Below, in pieces: positions 25,240 through 34,069 of a DNA stretch of 41,776 nt. Every line of letters begins with the position of its first letter. The first letter of the stretch is position 1. Position numbers and translations under genes: made by a program. Under the pieces are notes generated by a model, which saw only the letters and a program-made list of their open reading frames with translations, made no database searches and was not told the origin of the DNA. The stretch comes from Clostridia bacterium (GTDB lineage: Bacteria; Bacillota; Clostridia; Oscillospirales; CAG-272): positions 1 to 41,776 of the forward strand of contig JAGAEA010000030.1 in the NCBI GenBank assembly GCA_017613355.1. Reading direction: 5' to 3'.

Positions 25240-25285
25240 GAGGGAGCCTCCGCTTTTTCTTGCAAGAAAAAGCGGAGGCTCCCTC
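25240..25285 (+). terminator. Very long perfect palindrome ending the mrnC-aminotransferase operon
   Basis: Two 23-bp arms without a loop (25240-25262 / 25263-25285), centred on CTTGCAAG. It belongs to the same palindrome family as those at 27312 and 32113. Confidence 0.85.
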
Positions 25286-25553
25286 AAAACTGCTTTCTTT
25301 TTTGGAATAGAACAAACGCAAACAATAGAAAGAAAATTGTTCTCGTTCTAAAAATAAAGAAAAGAAAAGTTCCGTTTTTCTTTGATTTGTCGATTTGTGC
25401 GAAAGTCGTGCTTCTTTCGCGGCATTTTTCGTTGATAATGATATTGGAAAAAACCATCTGTTTGTCTTGCTTTTGCAAAAAATATATGATATAATATACA
25501 CTGAAAAGATTTTTGGGAAAACGGCTGTTTTCCCCGTATTTGGGAGGTATTTT
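25286..25553 (+). other. Non-coding leader of pckA
   Basis: AT-rich, no gene seen. It holds the pckA promoter at its end. The open frame reaching upstream of pckA in this stretch has no ribosome binding site. Confidence 0.6.
25467..25495 (+). promoter_or_regulatory. Promoter of pckA
   Basis: TTGCTT (25467-25472), 17-bp spacer, TATAAT (25490-25495), 58 bases before the start codon. Confidence 0.7.
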
Positions 25554-27128
25554 ATGAAAACACTCAATCCGATCGATCTCGGCATTGCCGGAAGCGGCAA
25601 AGTCTATCGCAATCTTGCCCCCGCAAGTTTGGTGGAGCTCGCACTCGCGCGCGGCGAGGGTACCCTTTCCGACACCGGCGCGCTCGTGGTCAAAACGGGC
25701 AAGTACACGGGTCGCAGCCCCGACGACAAATTCATCGTCGATACCCCCGCCGTTCATAACGACATCGCTTGGGGCAACATCAACCGTCCCATTGCCAAAG
25801 AGCGTTACGAAGCGATCAAGGCAAAGATGCTCGCTTATCTGCAAAACAAAGACCTCTACGTATTCGACGGATTTGCGGGCGCCGATCCCAAATACACGCA
25901 GAAATTCCGCATTGTGAACGAGCTTGCCAGCCAGAACCTGTTCATCCACCAGTTGCTCATCCGTCCCGCCGAGGATCAGCTCGAAGGCTTTTCTCCCGAC
26001 TACACGATCCTTGCCGCGCCCGGTTTCAAGTGCATTCCCGATGTGGACGGCACCCACAGCGAGGCCGCGATCATCATCGACTACGAAGCGCATGAAGTTC
26101 TCATCGCGGGCAGCCAGTACGCGGGCGAGATCAAGAAGAGCGTGTTCTCCGTGATGAACTATGTGCTCCCGAAACAGGGCATTCTTTCCATGCACTGTTC
26201 CGCCAACATCGGCGAAGCGGGCGACAGCGCGGTATTCTTCGGTCTGTCCGGCACGGGCAAGACCACGCTTTCCGCCGACCCGAACCGCAAGCTCATCGGC
26301 GACGACGAGCACGGCTGGTCTGCCGACGGCGTGTTCAACATTGAGGGCGGTTGCTATGCGAAGTGCATCAACCTCGATCCCGCCCACGAGCCCGAAATTT
26401 ACGGCGCGATCAAGTTCGGAACGCTTCTCGAAAACGTGATCGTGGACGAGAACGGCAAGCCCGACTACGACGACGGCTCGCTCACCGAGAACACCCGCGC
26501 GGGCTACCCCGTGGATTACATTCCCAACGCGGCGATCCCGGGCGTGGGCGGTCAACCCAAGACCATCATTTTCCTGACGGCGGACGCTTTCGGTGTGATC
26601 CCGCCGATCTCCAAACTGGATAACGATATGGCAATGTACCATTTCGTTTCGGGTTACACGAGCAAACTCGCGGGCACCGAGCGCGGCATCACCGAGCCCG
26701 TTACCACGTTCTCCACGCTCTTCGGCGCGCCGTTCTTCCCGCTCAACGCGTCGGTTTACGCGCAGATGCTCGGCAAAAAGCTGAAAGAAACGGGCGCTAA
26801 CGTGTTCCTCGTGAACACGGGTTGGTGCGGCCATTCCGCTGGGAACGGTCCCCGCATGAAGCTGAAATACACCCGTGCCATGGTCACCGCCGCTCTTGCG
26901 GGCGACCTCGATAACGTGGAATATGAACTCGACCCGATTTTCAACGTCAATATTCCGAAGTCCTGCCCCAACGTTCCCGCCGAAATTCTCGACCCGAGAA
27001 ACGTTTGGGAGGACAAAAAGGCATACGAAACCAACGCGAAAGCCCTTGCCAAGAAATTCAAGGAGAACTTCGCCAAAAAGTATCCCGATATGCCCGCCAA
27101 CATCGCAAACGCCGGTCCGAAGGCATAA
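25554..27128 (+). CDS. pckA: Phosphoenolpyruvate carboxykinase (ATP)
   Basis: Protein of 524 aa. It interconverts oxaloacetate + ATP and phosphoenolpyruvate + CO2 + ADP at the link between the C4 acids and glycolysis. Signature parts: [12 protein letters not shown], the P-loop [11 protein letters not shown] (about 230-240), IGDDEHGWS with metal-binding aspartates, [12 protein letters not shown] and ENTRAGYPV. The start ATG at 25554 follows GGGAGG; the frame is open 53 codons earlier, but that part is AT-rich leader. In fermenting gut Clostridia the enzyme often runs toward oxaloacetate to gain ATP. It lies head-to-tail with gap on the other strand. Confidence 0.95.
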   Translation: MKTLNPIDLGIAGSGKVYRNLAPASLVELALARGEGTLSDTGALVVKTGKYTGRSPDDKFIVDTPAVHNDIAWGNINRPIAKERYEAIKAKMLAYLQNKDLYVFDGFAGADPKYTQKFRIVNELASQNLFIHQLLIRPAEDQLEGFSPDYTILAAPGFKCIPDVDGTHSEAAIIIDYEAHEVLIAGSQYAGEIKKSVFSVMNYVLPKQGILSMHCSANIGEAGDSAVFFGLSGTGKTTLSADPNRKLIGDDEHGWSADGVFNIEGGCYAKCINLDPAHEPEIYGAIKFGTLLENVIVDENGKPDYDDGSLTENTRAGYPVDYIPNAAIPGVGGQPKTIIFLTADAFGVIPPISKLDNDMAMYHFVSGYTSKLAGTERGITEPVTTFSTLFGAPFFPLNASVYAQMLGKKLKETGANVFLVNTGWCGHSAGNGPRMKLKYTRAMVTAALAGDLDNVEYELDPIFNVNIPKSCPNVPAEILDPRNVWEDKKAYETNAKALAKKFKENFAKKYPDMPANIANAGPKA

Positions 27129-27149
27129 GGGTAAGAGTGTTAAGACCTT

Positions 27150-27200
27150 GGGGAGCGGGGAAAACCCTTTCTTGGAAGAAAGCGGTTCTCCCCGCTCCCC
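27150..27200. terminator. GC-rich inverted repeat after pckA
   Basis: Arms GGGGAGCGGGG (27150-27160) and CCCCGCTCCCC (27190-27200) with an inner CTTTCTT/AAGAAAG stem. Part of the dispersed palindrome family. Confidence 0.7.
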
Positions 27201-27311
27201 AAACCCTTCACCCCTTTCCGAAAGAACTTTTTTGAAGAAAAGAAACGCGCAGAACCGAAAAACGGTTTTGCACTTTTTTCTGCGTTCAAGTTTTTGAAAA
27301 GAGAAGGGTTA

Positions 27312-27351
27312 CGGGGGAGAGAAACTTTTTGCAAAAAGTTTCTCTCCCCCG
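27312..27351 (-). terminator. Perfect palindrome between pckA and gap
   Basis: Two 20-bp arms (27312-27331 / 27332-27351) centred on TTTTTGCAAAAA. It lies 25 bases past the gap stop codon and can act on both strands. Confidence 0.8.
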
Positions 27352-27375
27352 CAAACCTTATTCTATCATCCGAAA

Positions 27376-28401
27376 TCAAGCGAGTTCGGCGAAGTATTTG
27401 ATGGTGCGAACCATTTGGCTGGTGTAGGAGTTCTCGTTGTCGTACCAAGCAACCACCTGCACCTGATAGGTGTTGTCGTCGATCTTCGTGACCATGGTCT
27501 GGGTCGCGTCGAAGATGGAGCCGTGGGTCTCGCCGATGATGTCGGAAGAGACGAGCTGTTCCTCGGTGTAGCCGAAGGAATCCGAAGAAGCGGCTTTCAT
27601 AGCGGCGTTGATTCCTTCAACCGTAATGTCCTTGCCCTTCACGACCGCCACAAGGATCGTGGTGGAACCCGTGGGAACCGGAACGCGCTGAGCGGAGCCG
27701 ATGAGCTTGCCGTTCAGTTCGGGAATAACGAGACCGATCGCTTTCGCGGCGCCGGTGGAGTTGGGAACGATGTTCACGGCAGCGGCGCGTGCACGGCGAA
27801 GATCACCCTTTCTGTGGGGACCGTCGAGAACCATCTGGTCGCCGGTGAAGGCGTGGACCGTGGTCATAATGCCCGACTGAATGGGGGCATAGTCGTTCAG
27901 AGTCTTTGCCATGGGAGCGAGGCAGTTGGTGGTGCAGGAAGCGGCGGAAATGATCTGATCGTCGGCGGTCAGAGTGTTCTCGTTGACCGAGTAGACGATG
28001 GTTTTGAGATCCTTGCCTGCGGGAGCGGAAATGACGACTTTCTTTGCGCCGGCGTTGATGTGCGCCATCGACTTCTCCTTCGAGGTGTAGAAACCGGTGC
28101 ATTCGAGAACCACGTCAACTTTCAGCTTTTTCCAAGGAAGGTTGGCGGCGTCCTTTTCGGCATAGATCTTCATGGTCTTGCCGGCAACGGTGAGGGTGCC
28201 TTCCTCGTCGTTCGCGCTCACGGTGTCCGCGAGGGCGTACTTGCCCTGTGCAGAGTCATATTTGAGCAGGTGAGCGAGCATCGAGGGCTTGGTCAGGTCG
28301 TTGATCGCGACGATGGTGTATCCCTTTGCGCCGAACATCTGGCGGAAAGCGAGACGGCCGATGCGACCGAAACCGTTGATTGCAACTTTTACGTTTGCCA
28401 T
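27376..28401 (-). CDS. gap: Glyceraldehyde-3-phosphate dehydrogenase
   Basis: Protein of 341 aa of glycolysis: oxidises glyceraldehyde 3-phosphate to 1,3-bisphosphoglycerate with NAD. Motifs: [13 protein letters not shown] (NAD fold), AINDLT (Asp selecting NAD), [13 protein letters not shown] with the catalytic Cys about 156, HAFTGDQ and WYDNENSYT. Length and motifs are normal. GGAGG ten bases upstream supports the start. Own promoter; palindromic terminator downstream. Confidence 0.96.
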   Translation of the reverse strand: MANVKVAINGFGRIGRLAFRQMFGAKGYTIVAINDLTKPSMLAHLLKYDSAQGKYALADTVSANDEEGTLTVAGKTMKIYAEKDAANLPWKKLKVDVVLECTGFYTSKEKSMAHINAGAKKVVISAPAGKDLKTIVYSVNENTLTADDQIISAASCTTNCLAPMAKTLNDYAPIQSGIMTTVHAFTGDQMVLDGPHRKGDLRRARAAAVNIVPNSTGAAKAIGLVIPELNGKLIGSAQRVPVPTGSTTILVAVVKGKDITVEGINAAMKAASSDSFGYTEEQLVSSDIIGETHGSIFDATQTMVTKIDDNTYQVQVVAWYDNENSYTSQMVRTIKYFAELA

Positions 28402-28480
28402 TGGGAAAAATCCTCCGTTTTGTTATTCTGAAAGGGAAATCAGCCGTCTTTTGGCAAGAGGCCCTTTCAATTCAACCTAT

Positions 28481-28509
28481 ATTTTACCGCATTTTTCCCG
28501 AACTTGCAA
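28481..28509 (-). promoter_or_regulatory. Promoter of gap
   Basis: Minus-strand TTGCAA (28504-28509), 17-bp spacer, TAAAAT (28481-28486), leaving a leader of about 70 bases. Confidence 0.65.
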
Positions 28510-28557
28510 GCATTTTGTGAAAATTTCCGCATTTTTGTCACTTTTGTACCAAAGACT

Positions 28558-29319
28558 TTATGATAGAACGCGATTCGTCGTTGTTTTATCCGAATCGGAA
28601 ATCGGTTTTTTGCTGACTGCGCGGAAACGGAAGAGCGCGGGCAGATGACGAATGCGGGAAGGGTCCTGCATCATGCGCCAAGCCCACTCCATGCGAACGG
28701 CGCGAACGGCGGCGGGAGCGCGGCGTACCCGACCCGCCCAAACGTCGAGACTGCCGCCCAAGCCCGCCGCGATGCGAACCGAGGGAAGGAAACCGATGTT
28801 CTCGCGGATCCATTGCTCCTGAATGGGGAAGCCGAAGCAGACGAGCAGGATGGAAGGTTTGCAGGAATTGATGATGCCGAGCAAACGGCGGTTTTCTTCG
28901 CCGCGGCGGTCGAAATAGCCCCAAAAGCAACCGCAAATGCAGAGACCCGGGAATTTACGGGTCAGGTTCTTTGCGGCGGCGGAAGCCACGCCGTCGTGAC
29001 CGCCGAGGAGAAAGACGCGGTCGCCGCGGCGGGCGGCTTCGGCAAGCAGACGTTCCCCGAAATCAATACCGGCAACGCGGGCGCGCAGGGGAGTACCCTG
29101 ACGCTTTGCGGCGGAAAGGATGCCCGCGCCGTCGGGCAGGACCATGGAAGCGGAATTGATGAGGCGGCGGTATTCGGGGTTGGAAGCGCAAGCTTCGGCG
29201 ATGAGAGCGTTGGGGGTGACGACGACCTGCGCCTCGCAGTCGTCGCGAAGAACGCGGCGGATCGCCTCGTCCATGTTCAGGTTATCGAATTTGATGCCGC
29301 AAACGGTCACTTTTGCCAT
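28558..29319 (-). CDS. WecG/TagA/CpsF-family glycosyltransferase
   Basis: Protein of 253 aa of the GT26 family (N-acetylmannosaminyltransferase type), which adds a sugar to an undecaprenyl-linked GlcNAc in wall teichoic acid or polysaccharide synthesis. Motifs: VVTPNALIAEACASNPEYRRLINSA shape, LPDGAGIL, GIDFGERLL, VFLLGGHDG, LLVCFGFPIQEQWI and AGLGGSLDVWAGRVRRAP. The start at 29319 follows TTGGAG; an ATG 14 codons earlier lacks a site. No partner wall-polymer genes lie nearby. It acts at the inner face of the membrane. Confidence 0.9.
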   Translation of the reverse strand: MAKVTVCGIKFDNLNMDEAIRRVLRDDCEAQVVVTPNALIAEACASNPEYRRLINSASMVLPDGAGILSAAKRQGTPLRARVAGIDFGERLLAEAARRGDRVFLLGGHDGVASAAAKNLTRKFPGLCICGCFWGYFDRRGEENRRLLGIINSCKPSILLVCFGFPIQEQWIRENIGFLPSVRIAAGLGGSLDVWAGRVRRAPAAVRAVRMEWAWRMMQDPSRIRHLPALFRFRAVSKKPISDSDKTTTNRVLS

Positions 29320-29433
29320 GTCGGTTTCTCCAATCGGTTTTGTTACCGATAGTATGGGCAAAAACGACGGCGTTTAGACCGAGAAAAGCGAGAAAAAGGA
29401 AAAAGAGTGAAGGAAGACGTTTTTTATGACGGT

Positions 29434-29622
29434 CTATTGAATTTGGCAATTCTGCAAGGCATATTGCAGCAAAATGTTGATCAATTCATTTCTTGAACGA
29501 TTGGTTTCTCGGGATAAATGATCGAGGGCATTTACGGTTTCTTCCTTGATCCGAATGGAAAAAGTTTTGTATCCATCCTCTCCGCGCAAGTCTTTTCTTT
29601 TTATAATCAACGGCTCTTTCAT
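29434..29622 (-). CDS. Ribbon-helix-helix (CopG/Arc-type) small protein
   Basis: Protein of 62 aa. The part from about residue 19 (KTFSIRIKEETVNALDHLSRETNRSRNELI shape) is a ribbon-helix-helix fold: an alternating beta strand, two helices and an Asn/Ser-Arg turn. Such proteins bind short repeated operators as dimers. The start has GGAAGGAG. It is divergent from the leucine-rich-repeat lipoprotein gene, and the shared spacer has repeated ATATGTTACAA words, so it probably represses that gene and itself. No toxin gene is adjacent. Confidence 0.8.
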   Translation of the reverse strand: MKEPLIIKRKDLRGEDGYKTFSIRIKEETVNALDHLSRETNRSRNELINILLQYALQNCQIQ

Positions 29623-29658
29623 GTTGTTTGCTCCTTCCCAAAAATAATCTTTTTTTCA

Positions 29659-29719
29659 ATTATATCTTGACAAGCGAACAAATGATATGTTACAATATTT
29701 AACATATAATATGTTACAA
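29659..29719. promoter_or_regulatory. Divergent promoters with repeated ATATGTTACAA operator
   Basis: Plus strand: TTGACA (29667-29672), 18-bp spacer, TACAAT (29691-29696) for the lipoprotein gene. Minus strand: TATAAT (29659-29664) for the ribbon-helix-helix gene. ATATGTTACAA occurs at 29685-29695 and 29709-29719, with the inverse AACATAT at 29701-29707, overlapping the plus-strand -10 and start site. Confidence 0.65.
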
Positions 29720-29741
29720 AAGCGCAAGGAGATCAAATTAC

Positions 29742-31766
29742 ATGAAAAGAATTTTATTTGCGGTGGGATTGCTGTTGGCGGCTGTTCTGCTTCTCGCGGC
29801 ATGCGGCGGCGCGGTACAATTCAAATTGAATTTCATTGTGGACGGCGAAGTTTACGCCACGATAGACACGGCGGGAAAAGAAGCGATCAAAATGCCCGAA
29901 GACCCGACCAAAGAGGGCGACACCTTTGACGGCTGGTATTGGGATAAAGACACATGGCAAAAACCGTTCACGGCAAATTCGTTATTGGATGCGCCTTTGT
30001 CGTCAGATATGAATGTTTACGCGAAGTGGAAAATCGCAGAATCGGAGGAACTTGCCCCGTTCATCTTTACTTCAACCGCCACAACCTGTACAATCACAGG
30101 AGTGAAAGACAAAACAGTCACCGAATTGACCATCCCAGATTTCATAACGGACATTTCAGAGGGGGCGTTTTCTGGTTGTATCAACTTGACATGCATCACA
30201 ATTCCTTTTGTTGGTGCGAGAGCGAATGTAATGGAAAGTGACACCTATCAATATCCATTCGGTTACATTTTCGGAAGAAGCAGTTATATCGGTGGGACGG
30301 CAACCACACAGCATTATTACGGCAACAGCACAAATTACACCGTCTCTACCACCTACTATATTCCTTCTTCTCTCAAATCGGTAACGGTTACGGGTGGTAA
30401 TCTTCTCTACGGTGCATTCTACAATTGTAGCGGTTTGGCAGATATTATAATTGGAAACGGCGTTACAAGCGTTGGAGATTCTGCGTTTTCCGGTTGCAGC
30501 AGTTTGGAGTATATCACACTTCCTTTTGTTGGTGCAAGAGCGGAAGAAACAGCAAACGATACTTACCAATATTACATCGGCTACATTTTTGGAACAAGTA
30601 ATTATACAGGCGGAACGGCAATCCAACAGATTTACGGCATCACCTACTATATTCCCACCTCCCTCAAATCGGTAACGGTTTCGAGTGGAAATATCCCATA
30701 CGGTGCATTCTCTGGTTGCAGTGGTTTGACGAATATTATAATTGGAAGCGGCGTTACAAGCATTGGAAAATCTGCATTCTCCGGTTGTAGCGGGTTGACA
30801 AATATCACGATACCGAATAGCGTAACAAGCATTGGAAATTATGCGTTCTCCGGTTGTAGCGGGTTGACAAATATCACGATACCGAATAGCGTAACAAGCA
30901 TTGGGGATTGTGCATTATCCGGTTGTAGCGGGTTGACAAATATTTCCGTAGAAGGTGGAAACGCAAAATACCATAGCAATGGAAATTGCATAATTGAAAC
31001 AAAAAGCAAAACCTTGATTACAGGTTGTAAGGACAGCATCATTCCAACCGATGGAAGCGTAACAAGCATTGGGGATTGTGCATTCTTCCTTTGTAGCAGT
31101 TTGGAAGAAATCACGATCCCAAACAGCGTGACGAGCATTGGAAGTTCTGCGTTCTTCCATTGCACCGGCTTGACAAACATCACGATCCCGGATAGCGTGA
31201 CGAGCATTGGAGATGGCGCATTCTCCGGTTGTAGCAGTTTGAGAAGCATCGCAATCCCAGATAGCGTTACGAGCATTGAGGAGTTTGCGTTTTCAAATTG
31301 CAATTTGCGAGATGTAGTGATTCCAAATAGTGTAACAAGAATTGAAAGCCACGCATTCTTGGGCACTTCTATTACAATTTTGACTATACCAAAGAGTGTA
31401 ACTTTTATTGGCGAAAATGCTTTTCATTACGTGGGAACTCTAACTTGGGACGCAATCAATTGCATCCAGCCCTTTGAAATTAACACGATTATGGATGATT
31501 ATTTCGAGGATCGATGTTCTAACATAGTTTTAGGAACAAGTTATTTAACGATCCCATCCGGTCTGTTTCGTCTTAGTAGGTGTAAAAAAATAACGATTCC
31601 AAGTAGCGTTGTTCGTATTGAAGAATATGCTTTTTTAAGTGCGCCGTCAGATGTGGACTTTCAAGGTACAAAAGCGCAATGGAACGCAATTGAAAAAGAA
31701 ACCAATTGGGAAGGGTACGATAAATTTACCATCCATTGCACCGATGGGGATATTGAAAAATCATAA
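29742..31766 (+). CDS. BspA-type leucine-rich-repeat surface lipoprotein
   Basis: Protein of 674 aa. It has a lipoprotein signal with lipobox LLAAC (Cys about 21), so it should be anchored to the outer face of the membrane. Next comes one InlB/Listeria-Bacteroides-type repeat (about 27-96, ending VYAKWK). The rest is BspA-type leucine-rich repeats with a period of about 23 residues (SVTSIGxxAFSGCSGLTNITIP). Two longer inserts (FVGARA...YIFG...YYIP.SLKSVTV) interrupt the repeats. Such proteins bind host or microbial surface ligands. At DNA level, neighbouring repeats are identical over 55 bp (30781-30835 and 30850-30904), a sign of recent duplication. AAGGAG precedes the start. The gene is AT-richer than the flanking core genes. 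Confidence 0.9.
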   Translation: MKRILFAVGLLLAAVLLLAACGGAVQFKLNFIVDGEVYATIDTAGKEAIKMPEDPTKEGDTFDGWYWDKDTWQKPFTANSLLDAPLSSDMNVYAKWKIAESEELAPFIFTSTATTCTITGVKDKTVTELTIPDFITDISEGAFSGCINLTCITIPFVGARANVMESDTYQYPFGYIFGRSSYIGGTATTQHYYGNSTNYTVSTTYYIPSSLKSVTVTGGNLLYGAFYNCSGLADIIIGNGVTSVGDSAFSGCSSLEYITLPFVGARAEETANDTYQYYIGYIFGTSNYTGGTAIQQIYGITYYIPTSLKSVTVSSGNIPYGAFSGCSGLTNIIIGSGVTSIGKSAFSGCSGLTNITIPNSVTSIGNYAFSGCSGLTNITIPNSVTSIGDCALSGCSGLTNISVEGGNAKYHSNGNCIIETKSKTLITGCKDSIIPTDGSVTSIGDCAFFLCSSLEEITIPNSVTSIGSSAFFHCTGLTNITIPDSVTSIGDGAFSGCSSLRSIAIPDSVTSIEEFAFSNCNLRDVVIPNSVTRIESHAFLGTSITILTIPKSVTFIGENAFHYVGTLTWDAINCIQPFEINTIMDDYFEDRCSNIVLGTSYLTIPSGLFRLSRCKKITIPSSVVRIEEYAFLSAPSDVDFQGTKAQWNAIEKETNWEGYDKFTIHCTDGDIEKS

Positions 31767-31781
31767 AAAGGAGAAAGCAAA

Positions 31782-32084
31782 ATGGCAAATCATAATTTTT
31801 CATTCGCAGGTGGAGAATTATTAAGCAAAATGGGGGCTTCTTGGTTTGTATCATACTCTTACCATGAAAAAATCGACCCCACAGAATTAAACTGGCAGAA
31901 TGTCTCACCAAAAAGCATCCAAAGCAGACGATCTGTTTTCAAAAGAAGCACAAGTTATCATCATTTTTGGCTGAATCAAGTCTTGAAAATGGAAGATACA
32001 AATATTGAAAAGCCGCAAAACAAAGTCGGATTATCGGCGAATGAAGTAAAAAAAATGGCAAAAAAACTTCTTCCCATTACATAA
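31782..32084 (+). CDS. Small protein of unknown function downstream of the lipoprotein
   Basis: Protein of 100 aa with no family I recognise. It starts 15 bases after the lipoprotein stop behind AAAAGGAG, so it is translated from the same transcript. The sequence is rich in serine, tyrosine, histidine and lysine (SWFVSYSYHEK, STSYHHFWLNQVLK) and has no signal peptide or membrane segment. The C-terminal part (LSANEVKKMAKKLLP) is helical and basic. It may be specific to this module. Confidence 0.7.
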   Translation: MANHNFSFAGGELLSKMGASWFVSYSYHEKIDPTELNWQNVSPKSIQSRRSVFKRSTSYHHFWLNQVLKMEDTNIEKPQNKVGLSANEVKKMAKKLLPIT

Positions 32085-32112
32085 TCTTTGCTCTTTTTGG
32101 AAACGGGGAAGT

Positions 32113-32164
32113 TTGAAGGGGGAGAACCTTTTTCTCATGCAAGAAAAAGGTTCTCCCCCTTCAA
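32113..32164. terminator. Long palindrome between the lipoprotein module and the acyl-CoA synthetase gene
   Basis: Two 23-bp arms (32113-32135 / 32142-32164) with loop CATGCA. It serves both convergent genes and shares the CTTTTTCT...AGAAAAAG core and AAGGTCTTA flank with other palindromes here. Confidence 0.85.
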
Positions 32165-32179
32165 GGTCTTATCTTGTTT

Positions 32180-33886
32180 TTATCCCACCAAGTGGCGTTT
32201 GATCTTCTTGGACGTGGTCTTTTCAAACTCCGTATAGCGGAATTCGATGTTGCGAACCTGCTTGTAGGAAACGAGTTTGCGGTTCATTTTCGCAAATTCT
32301 TTTCGGATCGTCTCCTCGATCTGCGCGTGGTCGTTCGGGTCTTTGAAAGCGTCCAGACGCGGATAGACGATCGCCGTCAGCGCAATGTCGTCGCTGTCGG
32401 GGCATTTTCTGCCAACGACCACCGACTCCGCCACCGAGCATTGGTTGGCGATGTACTCCTCGATCTCTTCGGGGAACACGTTTTTGCCGTTTTCCAACAC
32501 GATCACGAACTTTTTGCGCCCCGTGATGAAGATATAACCGTCGTTGTCCATGTAGCCGATGTCGCCCGTGCGGAACCAACCGTCCTCGGTGAACGCCTCG
32601 GCAGTGGCTTCGGGGTTCTTGTAGTAGCCGAGCATGACGTTCGACCCCTTGACCTGAATTTCACCCTCGCCGAAGCCCTTGTCGTTGCGGTGATCCACGT
32701 CGATACGGGCAATGCAGGAAGGCACCGTGGGTCCCACCGAGCCGCGCTTGGGCGCGTAATAGGGGTTCACGGCGATCAGAGGCGAACATTCGGTAATGCC
32801 GTAGCCCTCGCAGACCTCGATCCCGAATTCGGAGAATACGTCCGCCACGTCGGGGTTGAGCGGTGCGCCGCCGCAAATGATCTTTTCAAGGTGCCCGCCG
32901 AACGCCGCGTTGACCGATTTGAAGAGCGTCTTGCGGAAATCGAAGTGCAATTCGCGCAGGGTGTGGGATATTTTGGTCAGAATTTTCAGGATGCCCTCTT
33001 TGCCGCCCTTTTTCGCCACGTCCCAAATCTTTTTGTGCATCGTGGTCACGAAGAGCGGGACGAGGATCAACCCCGTGGGTTGGAAGAGCGCAAAGTTTTT
33101 CAGCACCCGTTTGAGACTGTCGTTGATGGCAACGTTCATGCCGTAGTTCAGCGACGCGATCATAATGGCGAGTTCGTAGGTGTGGTGAATGGGGAGAACC
33201 GACACCGTGCGGTCGTCGGCGGAGAAGTCCACGGTTTCCGACGCCGAATTGACGGTGGAAACGATGTTGCGCTCCGAGAGCATCACACATTTGCTGGTTC
33301 CCGTGGTCCCCGAGGTAAAGAGCATTTCCGCCATGCGGTCGGGGTTGGTCACGGCGGGGTAAACGTACCCTTTTTCCACCGCTTCCCGACCCATTTCCAT
33401 CAGCTTTTCAAAGGGAAGCACGCGGGGATTGTCCTCCGTCCCTTCGGCGGGAGAGATCGGAATGACAACGCCGACGGTCGGGTGACCGTCCGCAAGGAAC
33501 GCGAGCTTTTCGTTCATGCCTTCCGAATAGACGATGGCGTCCGCTTCGGCAAAAGCGAGAAAACCGGAGATCTGTTCGGCGTCGAGTTCGCGGTCGAGAG
33601 GAATGGCAACGCCGCCCGCCGCGATCGCGGAAGTATAGGTCGTGACCCATTCCACGGAGGTCTCGCCGATGACGGCGATGCGCTTACCCGCCAGTCCCGC
33701 CGCGGAGAATCCCGCCGCCTGACGGTGGATGCGTTCCGAGAGCTCGCGATAGGTCATGGAAAGAATTTCATGTTGTTTGTTCAGCCAGCGGAATGCGATT
33801 TTATCTTCAAAGAGAGCGATCTTGCGCGCGAAATGCGCGAGATTCTCAACAGGTGTGTAAATTCGTTCTGTTTTTTTGCGTGACAC
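32180..33886 (-). CDS. AMP-binding acyl-CoA synthetase (long-chain fatty acid ligase type)
   Basis: Protein of 568 aa of the adenylate-forming family. It activates a carboxylic acid, probably a fatty acid, with ATP and joins it to CoA. Motifs: LFTSGTTGTSKCVML (ATP loop), LPIHHTYEL, GYGITECSPLI, GWFRTGDIGY and the C-terminal KKFVIVLENGKNVFPEEIE with a final lysine region (TTSKKIKRHL). The start is read as GTG at 33886 because AAAGGAGG lies eight bases upstream; an ATG seven codons earlier is almost at the transcription start and lacks a site. Divergent from miaB. Confidence 0.9.
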   Translation of the reverse strand: MSRKKTERIYTPVENLAHFARKIALFEDKIAFRWLNKQHEILSMTYRELSERIHRQAAGFSAAGLAGKRIAVIGETSVEWVTTYTSAIAAGGVAIPLDRELDAEQISGFLAFAEADAIVYSEGMNEKLAFLADGHPTVGVVIPISPAEGTEDNPRVLPFEKLMEMGREAVEKGYVYPAVTNPDRMAEMLFTSGTTGTSKCVMLSERNIVSTVNSASETVDFSADDRTVSVLPIHHTYELAIMIASLNYGMNVAINDSLKRVLKNFALFQPTGLILVPLFVTTMHKKIWDVAKKGGKEGILKILTKISHTLRELHFDFRKTLFKSVNAAFGGHLEKIICGGAPLNPDVADVFSEFGIEVCEGYGITECSPLIAVNPYYAPKRGSVGPTVPSCIARIDVDHRNDKGFGEGEIQVKGSNVMLGYYKNPEATAEAFTEDGWFRTGDIGYMDNDGYIFITGRKKFVIVLENGKNVFPEEIEEYIANQCSVAESVVVGRKCPDSDDIALTAIVYPRLDAFKDPNDHAQIEETIRKEFAKMNRKLVSYKQVRNIEFRYTEFEKTTSKKIKRHLVG

Positions 33887-33920
33887 GAAACGTGCCTCCT
33901 TTTTCATCGGAATATCATAC

Positions 33921-33949
33921 AGTATAGCAGAAAAACCCTTTTTTGTCAA
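33921..33949 (-). promoter_or_regulatory. Promoter of the acyl-CoA synthetase gene
   Basis: Minus-strand TTGACA (33944-33949), 17-bp spacer, TATACT (33921-33926). It places the start of transcription near 33914, which supports the GTG start codon. Confidence 0.8.
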
Positions 33950-33986
33950 GAGGGGAAATTCAAGCGGTCAAAATCGGCGGCAAATC

Positions 33987-34015
33987 TTGACATTTATTGT
34001 TTTTTATGATACAAT
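33987..34015 (+). promoter_or_regulatory. Promoter of the miaB-mutSL-tgt operon
   Basis: TTGACA (33987-33992), 17-bp spacer, TACAAT (34010-34015), 54 bases before the start codon. Confidence 0.8.
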
Positions 34016-34069
34016 AAACTGTAATGTTTGAAGGACGGAAGATTTCTTCCGAGAACCGAGGTGAGGCGC

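Noticed and set aside
29434..29622. Antitoxin of a toxin-antitoxin pair
   Set aside because: The ribbon-helix-helix fold fits, but no toxin-like gene is adjacent on the same strand; the neighbours are a glycosyltransferase gene and the divergent lipoprotein gene.
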